A DNA stretch of 64,000 nt from Mesorhizobium sp. (GCA_004017535.1 SAJS01000005.1:248001-312000); one strand, 5' to 3'. Positions 8,682 to 17,837 are shown, numbered from the stretch's first letter. Translations and numbers: made by a program. The notes: generated by a model not told the origin, from the letters alone.

Positions 8682-9709
8682 CGCGCGCCGGCCTCGGCCC
8701 TGGCCTCGATGGTCTCGTTGCCCGACCGCAGCTGTCGACCCGGCCGCCTGACAAGCACGAGAGCCATGAATTTCGCCGCGCCCGCGAGGTTCATCAGAAC
8801 GATCGGCCAATGCGAGAGGTTGAGATCCTGGTCGAAGCGCGGCCCGCCGACGAACTCGCGCGTGGCGGCCCGCGCCGCCCAGTAGAAATGGCGAAGCAGC
8901 CAGGGCGCGCGGCGAAAATGCTTCAGCAAGAGCGCGCCGTTGCCGAAATGATAGTCGCGGTGCAGCCGGTCGATCGCCATGCGGTCGCGCCGTCCGTGAT
9001 GGTGGAAGATCGTCATGTCGGGCACATATTCCACCGCCATGCCGGCAAGCATCGCCCGCACCAGATAATCCGTGTCCTCGGCCGAGCGCAGCGCCCCGCC
9101 GGCGCCGAAGCGCTCGTCGAAGGGGCCGATGCGGGCGGCGACGGCGCGGTGCATGGTCATGTTGCAGCCGAGCACGAAGCCGCCCGGATGGACGGCCGGC
9201 GTCAGCCGCTCGCGCTTGTCGCAGCGCTTGATGGTGAAGGGCAGGTCCAGCGCGTCGCCGGTTTCGACGCGGCCGCCGCGGATCAGCCATTTCTCGCCGC
9301 TCGCATAATGCCGCTCCAGGTCGATGAGATAGCTGCGGTCAAGCATGCAGTCGTCGTCGACGAACACCAGCACCCGCCCGCGCGCCCGCGCCAGCCCCGC
9401 ATTGCGCGCCGCCGCCAGTCCGCGGCGAGGCTCCGAGATTGCGGTCAGGGCGATGTCCGAGATCGCGGCGGTCGCCGAAAGGTAGCTGGCCGTGCCGTCG
9501 CGCGAGCCGTTGTCGACCACCACCAGCTCGGCTGTGTAGGCCGGGTGCGCCCGGCACGCGGCGCGGATCGAATCGACACAGGCTTCGAGCACGGCAAGCC
9601 GGTCGCGCGTGCAGACGATGAAGGAGACCTGTGGCCGCTGCCTGGGCCACGGAGGAGGGGGCAGGGCGGCGCGCGGGTGCCGCAGCAGCGGATGGCGCAC
9701 GGCGTTCAT
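8678..9709 (-). CDS. Family 2 glycosyltransferase
   Basis: The product has 343 residues and a GT-A fold. VSFIVCTRDRLAVLEACVDS and VVVDNGSRDGT form the nucleotide-sugar part, and VFVDDDCMLD is the DxD-type metal site. Later come GCNMTMHR, SAEDTDYLVRAM (a general-base-like ED motif) and a basic C-terminus with one hydrophobic stretch (PIVLMNLAGAAKFMALVLV). It would transfer a sugar from a nucleotide donor to a lipid- or glycan-linked acceptor on the inner face of the membrane. ATG 9709 overlaps the stop of the upstream glycosyltransferase by four bases, which supports it over the longer frame to 9877. It is third of four genes. Confidence 0.9.
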   Translation of the reverse strand: MNAVRHPLLRHPRAALPPPPWPRQRPQVSFIVCTRDRLAVLEACVDSIRAACRAHPAYTAELVVVDNGSRDGTASYLSATAAISDIALTAISEPRRGLAAARNAGLARARGRVLVFVDDDCMLDRSYLIDLERHYASGEKWLIRGGRVETGDALDLPFTIKRCDKRERLTPAVHPGGFVLGCNMTMHRAVAARIGPFDERFGAGGALRSAEDTDYLVRAMLAGMAVEYVPDMTIFHHHGRRDRMAIDRLHRDYHFGNGALLLKHFRRAPWLLRHFYWAARAATREFVGGPRFDQDLNLSHWPIVLMNLAGAAKFMALVLVRRPGRQLRSGNETIEARAEAGAR

Positions 9710-10815
9710 GGCGCGGCCATCCTGTAGGGCGCGAGCACTGACGCTGCCGGCGCGGATTTGAAGCGGTAGGCAAGCCCATCGGCGCGCTTGCCCGCCCACA
9801 TCGAGGCCTGGCTCAGCCAGGGCGCCCAGACGCCGGGGCCGAGCGCGTATTTCTCGCGACGGCGGATCGCGTTCCATTTCCCGGTCAGCGTCAGCAATTC
9901 ATGCGTCAGCGCCGGCTGCTCCTCGTCATTGACGAGCTGGTAGAGGAAATAGAAAAGGTTCAGCGCGCCGGCCTCGAAGCTCGGCCGCGTCGGGTCGGGC
10001 AATGCCGCGATCCGGTCTTCAAGCGCCCGGATGAAGGCGGCCGCCCGGCGCACGGTGTCGAGGCAGACGCGATCGGCGATGGGGCGCAGATCCTCGCAGT
10101 CCTGCGCCAAATCCAGACGCTCGAGATTCTCGCCGACAATCTTGAGATGCGTGCGCCGCATCTCCCTGCCGTGGCGGCTGGTCACGCTGGCGGGGTGCAG
10201 GCGGTAGACCAGCAGGCTCTCCGGCATCAGCGCTGCCGGATAGCGCTCGGCCAGCCGCCGGAAGAGGTCGAAATCCTCGGCATGCCGGTAGTTGACGTCG
10301 TAGTGGAGGTCGGCCTCGCTGATGACCTTGCGGTTGTAGACCACTGTCGGGTGCATGAAGATGGTGAAGAATTTCGACAGCACGGTGAGGTCGAGACGGA
10401 ACACCGGATCGAGCCGACCCCGGGCGATGCGGCCGTGCAGCAGCGTGTCGACAAGCGCGCCGCAGAAGCCGAGCTCCGGCCGCGCGGCAAACAGCGCCGC
10501 CTGGCGCGACAGCCGCCAGGGATAGGCGAAGTCGTCGGCGTCCATGCGCGCGACGAGTTCGCCCCGCGCGACCGCCAGCCCCTCATTGAGGCTGGCGACG
10601 AGGCCACGGTTTTCGCGCGAGATGATCGATACGCGGCTGTCGTCCCGGCGGCAGCGTTCGAGGATCTCCAGCGACCTGTCGGTCGATCCGTCGTCGATGG
10701 CGATGATCTCGAGCCGGCCGTAGTCCTGCCGCAGGATCGAGTGCATGGCGGCGGCTACATAGGGCTCGGCATTGTAGACCGGCAACAGCACGGAGATGAG
10801 CGGCGCGGCGGTCAT
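9706..10815 (-). CDS. Family 2 glycosyltransferase
   Basis: The product has 369 residues. The N-terminal GT-A domain reads ISVLLPVYNAEPYVAAAMHS, IIAIDDGSTDRSLEILE and GELVARMDADDFAYPWRL, the last holding the DxD-like metal site. The remaining 150 residues are helical and not recognisable. The protein is soluble or peripheral. ATG 10815 overlaps the acyltransferase stop by four bases. Together with the next glycosyltransferase it probably builds a short glycan or glycolipid head group; donor and acceptor cannot be read from sequence. The open frame continues upstream to 11682, but that part is a shadow of the acyltransferase gene. Confidence 0.9.
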   Translation of the reverse strand: MTAAPLISVLLPVYNAEPYVAAAMHSILRQDYGRLEIIAIDDGSTDRSLEILERCRRDDSRVSIISRENRGLVASLNEGLAVARGELVARMDADDFAYPWRLSRQAALFAARPELGFCGALVDTLLHGRIARGRLDPVFRLDLTVLSKFFTIFMHPTVVYNRKVISEADLHYDVNYRHAEDFDLFRRLAERYPAALMPESLLVYRLHPASVTSRHGREMRRTHLKIVGENLERLDLAQDCEDLRPIADRVCLDTVRRAAAFIRALEDRIAALPDPTRPSFEAGALNLFYFLYQLVNDEEQPALTHELLTLTGKWNAIRRREKYALGPGVWAPWLSQASMWAGKRADGLAYRFKSAPAASVLAPYRMAAP

Positions 10816-11954
10816 GGTCGGCTCCGGTCCGTCGGCTGCAGATCGAGCTCCGGGGCGGCGCCGAACCGGAGGGCCTCGCTCGCACCGCGCGGATGAGCGG
10901 GCGCCACATAGGGGAAATAGCGCTTGAGACCGTTGAGCGGCTTCTCGAAGAACACCCAGGAAAGCGAGGCGACGACCACGGTGGCCGTGCCCGCGACGAG
11001 GAACCGCCCCGGCCCCTGCTCCGAGACGTTGACCGGGATCCATGGCTGCGCCCTGACGGCACAGGCCAGAAGGATCGAATGATAGAGGTATACGCCGTAG
11101 CTGATGCGGCCGAGCCACAGCAGCGGGGGGAGTTCGGCCAGCCTGCCCGGCGTCCCGCGCAGGCCGTTCGAGCATGCGGCGACGATTGCCAGCATCGGAA
11201 CCAGCGGCAGCACCTGCACCAGCGCCCAGCGCGGCCACTCCCAGGCCGAATCCGCCGGCCCGGGATCGGACTGGACCACGAACAGGAACACCAACGCCAG
11301 GGCCGGCCAGCAGAGCCGCATCCATTGCGGCGCATCCGCGCCCCTGGCGCGGCGGACGGCAAGCAGGGCGCCGCAGCCCAGCGCGTCCATCGAGGCCGGC
11401 GGCAGCAGGTCGCGGGCGAGCGCCGGACTGGCGGCGATCGGCCAGTAGAACCGGTAGGCGAGCGAGAAGGCGATGACGCCGATGGCGATCGCCTCGATGC
11501 GCCGGCGCGGCGCCAGAAGCACGATCAGCGGCCAGGCGAGGTAGAACTGCTCCTCGATGCTGAGGCTCCAGAAATGGCAGAGCAGCCAGGGCGTCCAGTC
11601 GTTCTGCCGCGCATACCAGAAATTCGAGAGGTAGAGCGCGTGCCAGGCGAGCGAGGACCTGGATTGTCCCGAGGCGAGCCATGCGAGCGCCAGGACCGCG
11701 AAGTAAGGCGGGAATATCCGGAGCATGCGCCTGGCATAGAAGGAACGCAACGCCGGCCCGGCCGCGAATGCACCGGTGTCACGCGCGTTCAGCAAAAGCC
11801 GGGTGATCAGGAAGCCGGAGAGCACGAAGAACAGCCTGACCCCGAGATGGCCGACGAAGGACGAGCCGCCTGAAGCGAAGAAATGCGAGTAGAGCACCAG
11901 CGTCACCGCAACGCCCCGCAAGGCGTCGAGCTGGATGTCGCGCGCGTTCGCCAT
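10812..11954 (-). CDS. Acyltransferase 3 family membrane O-acyltransferase
   Basis: The product has 380 residues and about ten membrane helices. The acyltransferase-3 hallmarks are present: LDALRGVAVTLVLYSHFF at the N-terminus with the catalytic-type histidine, RLFFVLSGFLITRLLL, and HFWSLSIEEQFYLAWPL. The family adds acetyl, succinyl or other acyl groups to sugars of exopolysaccharide, O-antigen, Nod factor or peptidoglycan from the cytoplasmic face. I chose ATG 11954 (MANARDIQLDALRG) because the family motif starts within the first ten residues. It is first of the four-gene operon. The upstream 600 bases are AT-richer than the genes and are a fair place for the promoter. Confidence 0.9.
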   Translation of the reverse strand: MANARDIQLDALRGVAVTLVLYSHFFASGGSSFVGHLGVRLFFVLSGFLITRLLLNARDTGAFAAGPALRSFYARRMLRIFPPYFAVLALAWLASGQSRSSLAWHALYLSNFWYARQNDWTPWLLCHFWSLSIEEQFYLAWPLIVLLAPRRRIEAIAIGVIAFSLAYRFYWPIAASPALARDLLPPASMDALGCGALLAVRRARGADAPQWMRLCWPALALVFLFVVQSDPGPADSAWEWPRWALVQVLPLVPMLAIVAACSNGLRGTPGRLAELPPLLWLGRISYGVYLYHSILLACAVRAQPWIPVNVSEQGPGRFLVAGTATVVVASLSWVFFEKPLNGLKRYFPYVAPAHPRGASEALRFGAAPELDLQPTDRSRP

Positions 11955-12554
11955 CAGCGGCGTTCGCCAGGTCGGTGATGCCACGCGGCAGAGGGCGGAC
12001 AAATCTCGCCGCCGCGGGCCGACCGCTTGCCGTCCGGGCCCGGGGCGCAATCCCTGCCGGCTGGCGGAATGCCCATCCGAGTCACAATAATGGCAGCCTC
12101 CCAACAGGCATGCCCCCGATCCACGATTGTCGCGGCAGATGGTGCGGTGCAACACAAAATGCTTACGACCTTGAAATAAGATGTGATGCCTTTGTGGAAC
12201 CGAAATAGTTGTGCTGTGAAAATATCCGTACGATCGATCCAGTGGTCCTATGAAGTTATAGGCAATTGGTCTGAGTTGTGGAGAGTATCAGTCGCTAAGG
12301 ATGTGGGCGAATTATCCCTGCAACCGCAGCGGGTATGATGGCAACATTGAGAAAAAGGCTCGATCGTGGTGCCAAATTCTACAGAAGAGTCCGCGGAAAC
12401 ATCTTGAATTTCAAGTTATTGTGCGGCGCAGCAGGCCTGCCTCCCGGGGGAAGAGGCGCCTTGTCCCACCATCCGCCGCCCACTGCCTCACGACGGCGCT
12501 GCCGCAAAGGCCTTATCTCCGATCCGATCAGGGCAGGAGGGGACGGAGAGCTAA
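11955..12554. other. 600-base intergenic region between divergent genes
   Basis: No convincing gene on either strand. The part from about 12130 to 12430 is clearly richer in A and T than its surroundings and probably holds the promoters of the glycan operon (leftward) and of the RhtA-like exporter (rightward). I did not find a strong palindrome or a riboswitch motif. Confidence 0.5.
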
Positions 12555-13442
12555 GTGACGTCGACGCCGATTGCAAAACCGCAGGTGCAAATGGGCGCCA
12601 TGCCCGTGCTCGGCCTGCTTGGCTCGATGCTGTCGGTGCAGGTTGGCGCCGCCTTTGCCAAGGGCCTGTTCCCGGTGCTGGGGCCGGAAGGCACGACCAT
12701 GCTGAGGCTTGCCATCGGCGCGCTGATGCTGGCGGCGGTGCTGATGCCATGGAAGGTGCTGCCCTCGCGGAGAAACCTGCCCTGGCTCGCCGCCTACGGC
12801 ATCACTGTCTGCGCCATGAACCTGCTGTTTTATGCCGCGCTCCAGCGCATTCCGCTGGGCATCTGCGTGGCGCTGGAATTCACCGGACCGCTCTTCGTCG
12901 CGACCCTCGGCTCCAGGCGCCTGCTCGACCTTGTCTGGGTGGGGCTAGCCATCGCCGGCGTCATGCTGCTGTCGCCCTTTGCCGGGATCAGCCGCGGGCT
13001 CGATCCGCTGGGCGTAGTGCTGGCGCTCGCGGCCGGCGCCTGCTGGGGGCTCTACATCATCTTCGCGCAGAAGGCCGGCGCCGAGCTCGGCGCGCGCACC
13101 TCCGCCTATGGCATGGCGATCGCCGCGGTGCTGGCGCTGCCTTTCGGCTTCGGCGCCGCGCAGCCCTATTTCAGTGACCCGCACGTCATGGCCGGCGCAG
13201 CCGTGGTCGGCCTGTTCTCCAGCGCGCTGCCCTTCTACCTGGAAATGCTGGTGCTGGCCCGCATGCCGGCCAGGGTCTATGGCATGCTTGTATGCCTGGA
13301 GCCGGCGGGCGCCGCCCTGACCGGCTTCCTGTTTTTGGCAGAGAAGCTCAACCTTCTGCAATGCGCCGGCATCGCCGCTGTCATTGGCGCCGCCTTCGGC
13401 ACGGCGGTCGCAGCGCGGCGGCCGGCGCCTTCGCCGGCCTGA
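12555..13442 (+). CDS. rhtA: Threonine/homoserine exporter RhtA-like DMT transporter
   Basis: The product has 295 residues, ten predicted membrane helices and two EamA repeats. It follows E. coli RhtA closely as I recall it: GGASLAKSLFP is matched by GAAFAKGLFP, the PLGIxVALEFTGPL motif is present as PLGICVALEFTGPLF, and AGACWGLYIIFAQKAGAELG and SSALPFYLEMLVLARMPARV also correspond. RhtA exports threonine, homoserine and some other amino acids or amino-acid analogues. The GTG start at 12555 follows GGAG; ATG 12600 is an alternative that would shorten the cytoplasmic tail. Transcribed alone. Confidence 0.88.
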   Translation: MTSTPIAKPQVQMGAMPVLGLLGSMLSVQVGAAFAKGLFPVLGPEGTTMLRLAIGALMLAAVLMPWKVLPSRRNLPWLAAYGITVCAMNLLFYAALQRIPLGICVALEFTGPLFVATLGSRRLLDLVWVGLAIAGVMLLSPFAGISRGLDPLGVVLALAAGACWGLYIIFAQKAGAELGARTSAYGMAIAAVLALPFGFGAAQPYFSDPHVMAGAAVVGLFSSALPFYLEMLVLARMPARVYGMLVCLEPAGAALTGFLFLAEKLNLLQCAGIAAVIGAAFGTAVAARRPAPSPA

Positions 13443-13723
13443 CTCCCCGGAAGCCGTCGCGCGCACCAGAATCCATTTCTGAGCGACGCGCTCCAAAGCG
13501 TTGCCCGGCTTGGAGAAATCGATGCGCGCGCGGCAATATCCGACCACATCCGGTGGTTGAAATAAGACTTAGGTCCTATCGAAAATAGCAACAAGTCCGA
13601 GTGGACAAGACAAGGGTCGTGGGCCACTTCCTAATCATGGGCTGATTGGGGATGCTTATGCTGCGACATTGCCGGTGGGGTAGTTCGGCCGACGGGCTGA
13701 AGGGCTGGCGTGGGGAGAGCGGG

Positions 13724-14248
13724 ATGCGCTTGAAGCGCAGGGCCTGCAGGCTGGTCTTGCGAGCGCTGACTGCGTTGGCGCTTGTTGTCGCGCCTTTCAC
13801 GCTCTCCGTCGATGGTGTCGTTGTGACCAAGGCCTATGCCGGCAAAGGCGGCAATGGCGGCGGGAACGGCGGCGGCAATGGTGGTGGAAACAGCGGCGGG
13901 AACGGCGGCGGGAATAGCGGGAACGGCGGCGGGAATAGCGGCGGCAATAGCGGAAACGGAAACAGCAATAGCGGCGGTAACAGCGGAAACAGCAACGGCA
14001 ACAGCAGCGGGAACAACAGCTCGAGCAAAAGCGCCAGCGAGGCGAGCGCCGCCGATGTCGACAGCCACGTGAACGCGGCGACCGGCGATAAGGTCGAGGC
14101 CACCGCCGGCAGCATCCAGGTTACGCACCGCAATGGAATGAAGGAGACGATCGAGAACGGCCGGTTCAAGATGGAAGACAAATACGGACGCACCATCGTC
14201 GACCGCAAGGCTACCATGGCCGATCTCAATCGCCTGAAGAGTTTGTGA
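13724..14248 (+). CDS. Secreted Gly/Asn/Ser-rich protein, paralogue A
   Basis: The product has 174 residues. An N-terminal signal peptide ends at the AYA-G site, followed by about 65 residues made almost only of Gly, Asn and Ser (GGGN, GNGG and SGGN repeats), then a compact C-terminal domain of about 60 residues with VTHRNGMKETIENGRF, GRTIVDRKAT and DLNRLKSL. The next gene encodes the same layout. I chose ATG 13724 because GGGAGAGCGGG precedes it and the leader is of normal length; the longer frame from 13646 adds unlikely residues. Low-complexity linkers of this type occur in surface, biofilm or matrix proteins. I do not recognise the C-terminal domain and assign no function. Confidence 0.8.
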   Translation: MRLKRRACRLVLRALTALALVVAPFTLSVDGVVVTKAYAGKGGNGGGNGGGNGGGNSGGNGGGNSGNGGGNSGGNSGNGNSNSGGNSGNSNGNSSGNNSSSKSASEASAADVDSHVNAATGDKVEATAGSIQVTHRNGMKETIENGRFKMEDKYGRTIVDRKATMADLNRLKSL

Positions 14249-14386
14249 GAGCAGAGTTTGTGAGAGCGAGGTTTTATCCGGATTAGATCTTAAGGGACCG
14301 AAGGTCAGCGCTGCAAAATCAGGTTGCCACCTTTTGCTTCGTCTCTGCGGTCCTGATCGTCTTGCGATGGAATCTGGCTACTCACC

Positions 14387-14418
14387 TTACCCCCGCCTCC
14401 GTGCGGGGGTAATTTTTT
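14387..14418 (+). terminator. Rho-independent terminator after paralogue A
   Basis: The inverted repeat ACCCCCGC/GCGGGGGT with a six-base loop is followed by AATTTTTT. It lies 140 bases after the stop of paralogue A. The rest of the 14249-14620 gap holds the upstream region of paralogue B and no further gene. Confidence 0.8.
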
Positions 14419-14620
14419 CAAGCTGCGGCGATTGCTGCTGTTGCGACATTGGTCACCCATGGCGGCGGAAATGGTCTGATCGGCCGGAGCATGGGTCGTG
14501 GGCCGCTTTCGTCGCGTCGGAGGAATGTGATCCTTGCCTCCGTCAAGAGACCGGTTCCGCGTTGCCCGTGCCGAGAGCGGACCTTCGGCAAACCGAGGTG
14601 GAACCGGCAGAAGGAAAAGA

Positions 14621-15166
14621 ATGCGCCAACCCGCCCGCAAAAGGCTAGCCGACCTGTCGCTGCGCCTCTCTGTCGCGCTGGCGGTTATGGTTGCGCCCTG
14701 CCTGTTGGGGCCGGGCAAGGTGACAAAGCTCGTGTCCGCCGCCTACGCCGGCAACGGCAATAGCGGCGGCAATGGCAATGGCGGCAATTCGGGTTCCGGC
14801 GGCGGTTCCAACTCCGGCTCCGCTGGTGGCTCCAATTCCGGCTCCGCCGGCGGCTCAAATTCCGGCGACGACGGTAACGCCGGCAGCAATCCCGACAACA
14901 GCGACGCCGGGGGCGGCAATCCCAATGCCGGGCCTGGCAACAACAGCGGCAAGGGCAATGCCAGTCCCGGCGGCAAGAACAGCTATAGCAACCCGGCAAC
15001 CGGCGACACGCTCTCGATCGACGGCAACAAGGTCACCGTCGTCCATCGCAACGGCATGAAGGAAGAAGTCCAGAACGGCCGTTTCGAGATGATCGACGCG
15101 CAAGGCCGCACCATCATCGATCGGCAGGCGACGGAGGAGGATCTGAATCGTCTGCTGAACTTGTGA
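14621..15166 (+). CDS. Secreted Gly/Asn/Ser-rich protein, paralogue B
   Basis: The product has 181 residues, with the same three parts as its upstream neighbour: a signal peptide ending at AYA-G (about 43 residues), a Gly/Ser/Asn/Asp-rich stretch of about 75 residues with three GGSNSGSA-type repeats, and a C-terminal domain with NPATGDTLSI, VVHRNGMKEEVQNGRF, GRTIIDRQAT and DLNRLLNL. AAGGAAAAGA precedes ATG 14621. The two C-terminal domains agree at most positions, while the low-complexity parts differ in unit and length, as expected when only the domain is under strong selection. A separate promoter is likely because a terminator stands between the genes. Confidence 0.82.
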   Translation: MRQPARKRLADLSLRLSVALAVMVAPCLLGPGKVTKLVSAAYAGNGNSGGNGNGGNSGSGGGSNSGSAGGSNSGSAGGSNSGDDGNAGSNPDNSDAGGGNPNAGPGNNSGKGNASPGGKNSYSNPATGDTLSIDGNKVTVVHRNGMKEEVQNGRFEMIDAQGRTIIDRQATEEDLNRLLNL

Positions 15167-15208
15167 GGGCCGGGGAAGGCTACCCCCTTTTTCTGCTACC
15201 CTCGCATG

Positions 15209-15240
15209 TCACCCCCGTCCCTTGAGGCGGGGGTGATTTG
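15209..15240 (+). terminator. Probable terminator after paralogue B
   Basis: TCACCCCCG and CGGGGGTGA form a nine-base stem with a ten-base loop, followed by a short TTTG. It lies between convergent genes and resembles the terminator after paralogue A, although the T-run is weak. Confidence 0.6.
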
Positions 15241-15261
15241 CGTTGGGGGGGACTCCAGCCC

Positions 15262-15906
15262 TCAGTTCCTCTCCCTCGCCTCATGCATCAGCAGCGCCGC
15301 TTCGGTGCGGTTGCGCACGTTGAGCTTGGCGAGCACCCTGGTCATGTGATGCTTGACCGTCTTTTCCTGCAACGACAGCCGGGCGGCCACCTCCTTGTTG
15401 CTCAGCCCCTCCGCGACCAGCTTCAGGATCTCGGCTTCGCGGCCGGTGAGCTGGGCGAGCGGGTCCGGCTTGCTGCCGGTGGGCTGCAGAAGGTCGGAAA
15501 GCAGCCTGGCCGAGAGGCTCGGCGAAACATAGCTCTGGCCGTTGGCGACATCGCGCAGGATCTCGGCCAGCGCCTTGGAGCCGACGCCTTTCAGCACATA
15601 GCCGCGCGCGCCGGCCTTCAGCGCCTGGGCGACGTCGGCATTGGTCTCCGACACCGTCAGCATCACGATCTTCTGCTCTGGCATCGCTGAAAGGATGCTG
15701 GCGAGCGCGCTGAGGCCGCCGCCCGGCATGCTGATGTCGAGCAGAAGGATATCGGGCGCGCTGGCGCGCACCAGCCTTTCGGCGTCCTCGGCGCTGGCGC
15801 CTTCACCCACGAGCTCGAAGCCGCCTATCTCGCCGAGGCTGCGCGCAACGCCCTCGCGAAACAGGGGATGGTCGTCGACTATTGCGATGCGGATGGACGT
15901 GCTCAC
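15262..15906 (-). CDS. NarL/DegU-type response regulator
   Basis: The product has 214 residues. The receiver domain (1-120) has IVDDHPLFREG with the acidic pair, LLLDISMPGG with the phospho-acceptor aspartate, and YVLKGV with the conserved lysine. A LuxR-type helix-turn-helix follows (about 150-205): LTGREAEILKLVAEGLSNKEVAARL, then KTVKHHMTRVLAKLNV. It is a DNA-binding output regulator. The GTG start at 15906 overlaps the stop of the sensor kinase gene by four bases (GTGA), so the pair is co-translated and almost certainly cognate. The signal and target genes are not evident. Confidence 0.95.
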   Translation of the reverse strand: MSTSIRIAIVDDHPLFREGVARSLGEIGGFELVGEGASAEDAERLVRASAPDILLLDISMPGGGLSALASILSAMPEQKIVMLTVSETNADVAQALKAGARGYVLKGVGSKALAEILRDVANGQSYVSPSLSARLLSDLLQPTGSKPDPLAQLTGREAEILKLVAEGLSNKEVAARLSLQEKTVKHHMTRVLAKLNVRNRTEAALLMHEARERN

Positions 15907-17312
15907 GGTTGCTCCTCGACAGACAAGGTGATCACCAGTCTTGTTCCTCCAGGGCCTGTCAGTGTCTCGAACTGACCGCCTATGCTTTCGATACGTTCCC
16001 TCAGGCCCGCAAGCCCAAGTCCTTCGCTTCGGGCCGGGTCGAAGCCGGGGCCGGTGTCCACGACCTCGACGAGAAGCTTGCCGCCTTTCGTCGTGGCCCT
16101 GACCTGCTGGCCCTTGCCCTTGCCGTGCCGGAAGGCGTTGTTCAGGCCTTCCTGCACGAAGCGATAGATGCTGATCTTTTCCGAGGTGCCCAGTTCCGGC
16201 AAGCGCTCTGGCAGGGTTAGCAACACATTGGTGCTGGTGCGGCGCTCATGCTCGGCCACCGCCAGCCGTAAAATGTCGGCGATGGCCTGGGTCTCGATCT
16301 GCGGCAGCACCAGCCCGTTGCAGATGCCGCGTATCTCGCGCATCGCTTCGCCGAGCGTCTTGTGGATTCCGGCGATCTCGGCTTCGCGCAGCGTGCTCGA
16401 CGTGGCTGGATCGACCAGCGCCGGGCTGTCCATCCTGAGCGCGGCGAGCGCCACAAGTTGCGCCGGGCCGTCATGCAGGTCGGCGCCTATGCGCCTCAGA
16501 TAGCGCTCGTTGATGGCGGTGGCGCGGCGCGAGGCGCGCTGAACGCGCTGCCGCAGCGTCGAGTTCTGCGCCAGCGCCGCCTGCAATTCCGAGACCTTGG
16601 CCTCGAGCGCCGCCTGCTGGGTGACGATGGTGCGGCTGCCCCGGAAAACGATGCCCGAGAGCAGGGCAAGCGCCGCCGCCGTGGCGCCCGCCACCACCAG
16701 CCAGCTCCACAACAGGGCCGAGTGCAGCGATTCCTCGAAATCGCCGGACAATTCGTAGAACTCAGACACGGCCACGACCTCGCCCGACCAGGGTTCGCGC
16801 ACCGGGTTGTAAATCTCGAGCAGCGGCACCCCCATCGAGCGTTCCTTCTCGTCTTCCTCGTCTGCGAGCCTGTTGGAGTTGTATCTGACCATGACATTGC
16901 CGGCGAAAGCGGCGACGAGATTGGCGTTGGGCTTGATCTGCCTGCCGATGAGGGTGGCGTCCTTCGAATAGAGAATCGTGCCGTCTCGCCGCCATAGCTT
17001 GAACGAGACCAGTCGTTTCCCGAGCGCCCCCTGGCCGAGCGTCTCGTCCAGCGCCCGCTTGACGGTGTCGTCCAGCTCCTGGCTCTTGCGCATGTCCGGC
17101 AGCAGCGGCGCGATCACGCTGTCGACATAGAGCGCGGTGGCGGCGGCGGAATTGTGCAGGACGCCGTCACGGATCTGCGATGTCACCCACAGCCCGACCA
17201 CGAGCATCACCGCCAGAAGGCCGATGCCGCCCGCAATCACGAACTGCCAGGCAAGCGAGAGCCCGCTCCAGATTCGTGCAAGCCGTTTCAGATACCTCCC
17301 AAACATCGGCAC
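15903..17312 (-). CDS. Membrane sensor histidine kinase, NarX/DegS (HisKA_3) type
   Basis: The product has 469 residues. Helix 1 (about 22-44) and helix 2 (about 197-220) flank a periplasmic sensor region of about 150 residues that contains GTILYSKDATLIGRQI and a charged EEDEKERS loop. A coiled-coil-like stretch follows, then the dimerisation/phospho-acceptor motif GADLHDGPAQLVALAALRMDS and the ATPase boxes QEGLNNAFRHGKGKG, VEVVDTGPGFDP and GLGLAGLRERI. It would autophosphorylate on the LHDG histidine and pass the phosphate to the regulator in the next gene. The start is GTG 17312 or ATG 17306. The ligand is unknown; the periplasmic domain matches no family I can name. Confidence 0.93.
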   Translation of the reverse strand: MPMFGRYLKRLARIWSGLSLAWQFVIAGGIGLLAVMLVVGLWVTSQIRDGVLHNSAAATALYVDSVIAPLLPDMRKSQELDDTVKRALDETLGQGALGKRLVSFKLWRRDGTILYSKDATLIGRQIKPNANLVAAFAGNVMVRYNSNRLADEEDEKERSMGVPLLEIYNPVREPWSGEVVAVSEFYELSGDFEESLHSALLWSWLVVAGATAAALALLSGIVFRGSRTIVTQQAALEAKVSELQAALAQNSTLRQRVQRASRRATAINERYLRRIGADLHDGPAQLVALAALRMDSPALVDPATSSTLREAEIAGIHKTLGEAMREIRGICNGLVLPQIETQAIADILRLAVAEHERRTSTNVLLTLPERLPELGTSEKISIYRFVQEGLNNAFRHGKGKGQQVRATTKGGKLLVEVVDTGPGFDPARSEGLGLAGLRERIESIGGQFETLTGPGGTRLVITLSVEEQP

Positions 17313-17837
17313 CGTTCACCCACCCGTTCGCGACAGTATAGGCGAGGGGACGCAATTGCGACACCGACCTTGGTCCGTGCCGACGAGGAAGGTTAATGAC
17401 GGGCCGTTGCCGGCGGGCCGGCGGGGGCAGCTCTGATTCGCAAGCGGCAAGGTCGCCCATACCCCGAATGGCAAATGCCCGCGTCGCTCCTGTTGACGGG
17501 GAAGACGCGGGCCGGCTGCCACCTGAATTCTTGCAGCGCCGACAAAACCACCAATCCGGCCCCAGGTCCAGACCAAAAGACGTATGCCCCGCAGAATATA
17601 GCGCCGCGCCGCCGCCCTCCCAGTCTGGCGCGGTCCTGCCATCGGGCGTTGTGGATATGAATATATAGCGATCTCTGTCGGATGCGCGAGCCCCCGGATG
17701 GACCGCTCTGTCCTTGCATAGACGCGGGAAGTCGCGACGGCATTTGCCCCCAAAATAAGTCAGGGCCAAGGCCTTGATCGGCCGGACACGCGCCACCTAT
17801 ACGATGGACGTTACCTTGCTGTTCGTGGCAACGCAGT
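17313..17837. other. 525-base region without a clear gene
   Basis: Open frames exist on both strands, but none shows family motifs, a good ribosome-binding site or consistent character. On the minus strand, overlapping frames between about 17390 and 17850 could be remains of a decayed gene; I cannot reconstruct a product. Confidence 0.4.

Noticed and set aside
13830-14030. Short tandem GGC/AAC-rich repeats, first looked at as a possible CRISPR-like array
   Set aside because: The units are 3-12 bases, in frame with a signal-peptide protein, and lack spacers; they encode the Gly/Asn/Ser linker.
17167-17796. 209-codon minus-strand frame upstream of the sensor kinase
   Set aside because: It runs into the kinase gene in another frame, and its composition is not protein-like. 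Remnant of a decayed gene cannot be excluded.
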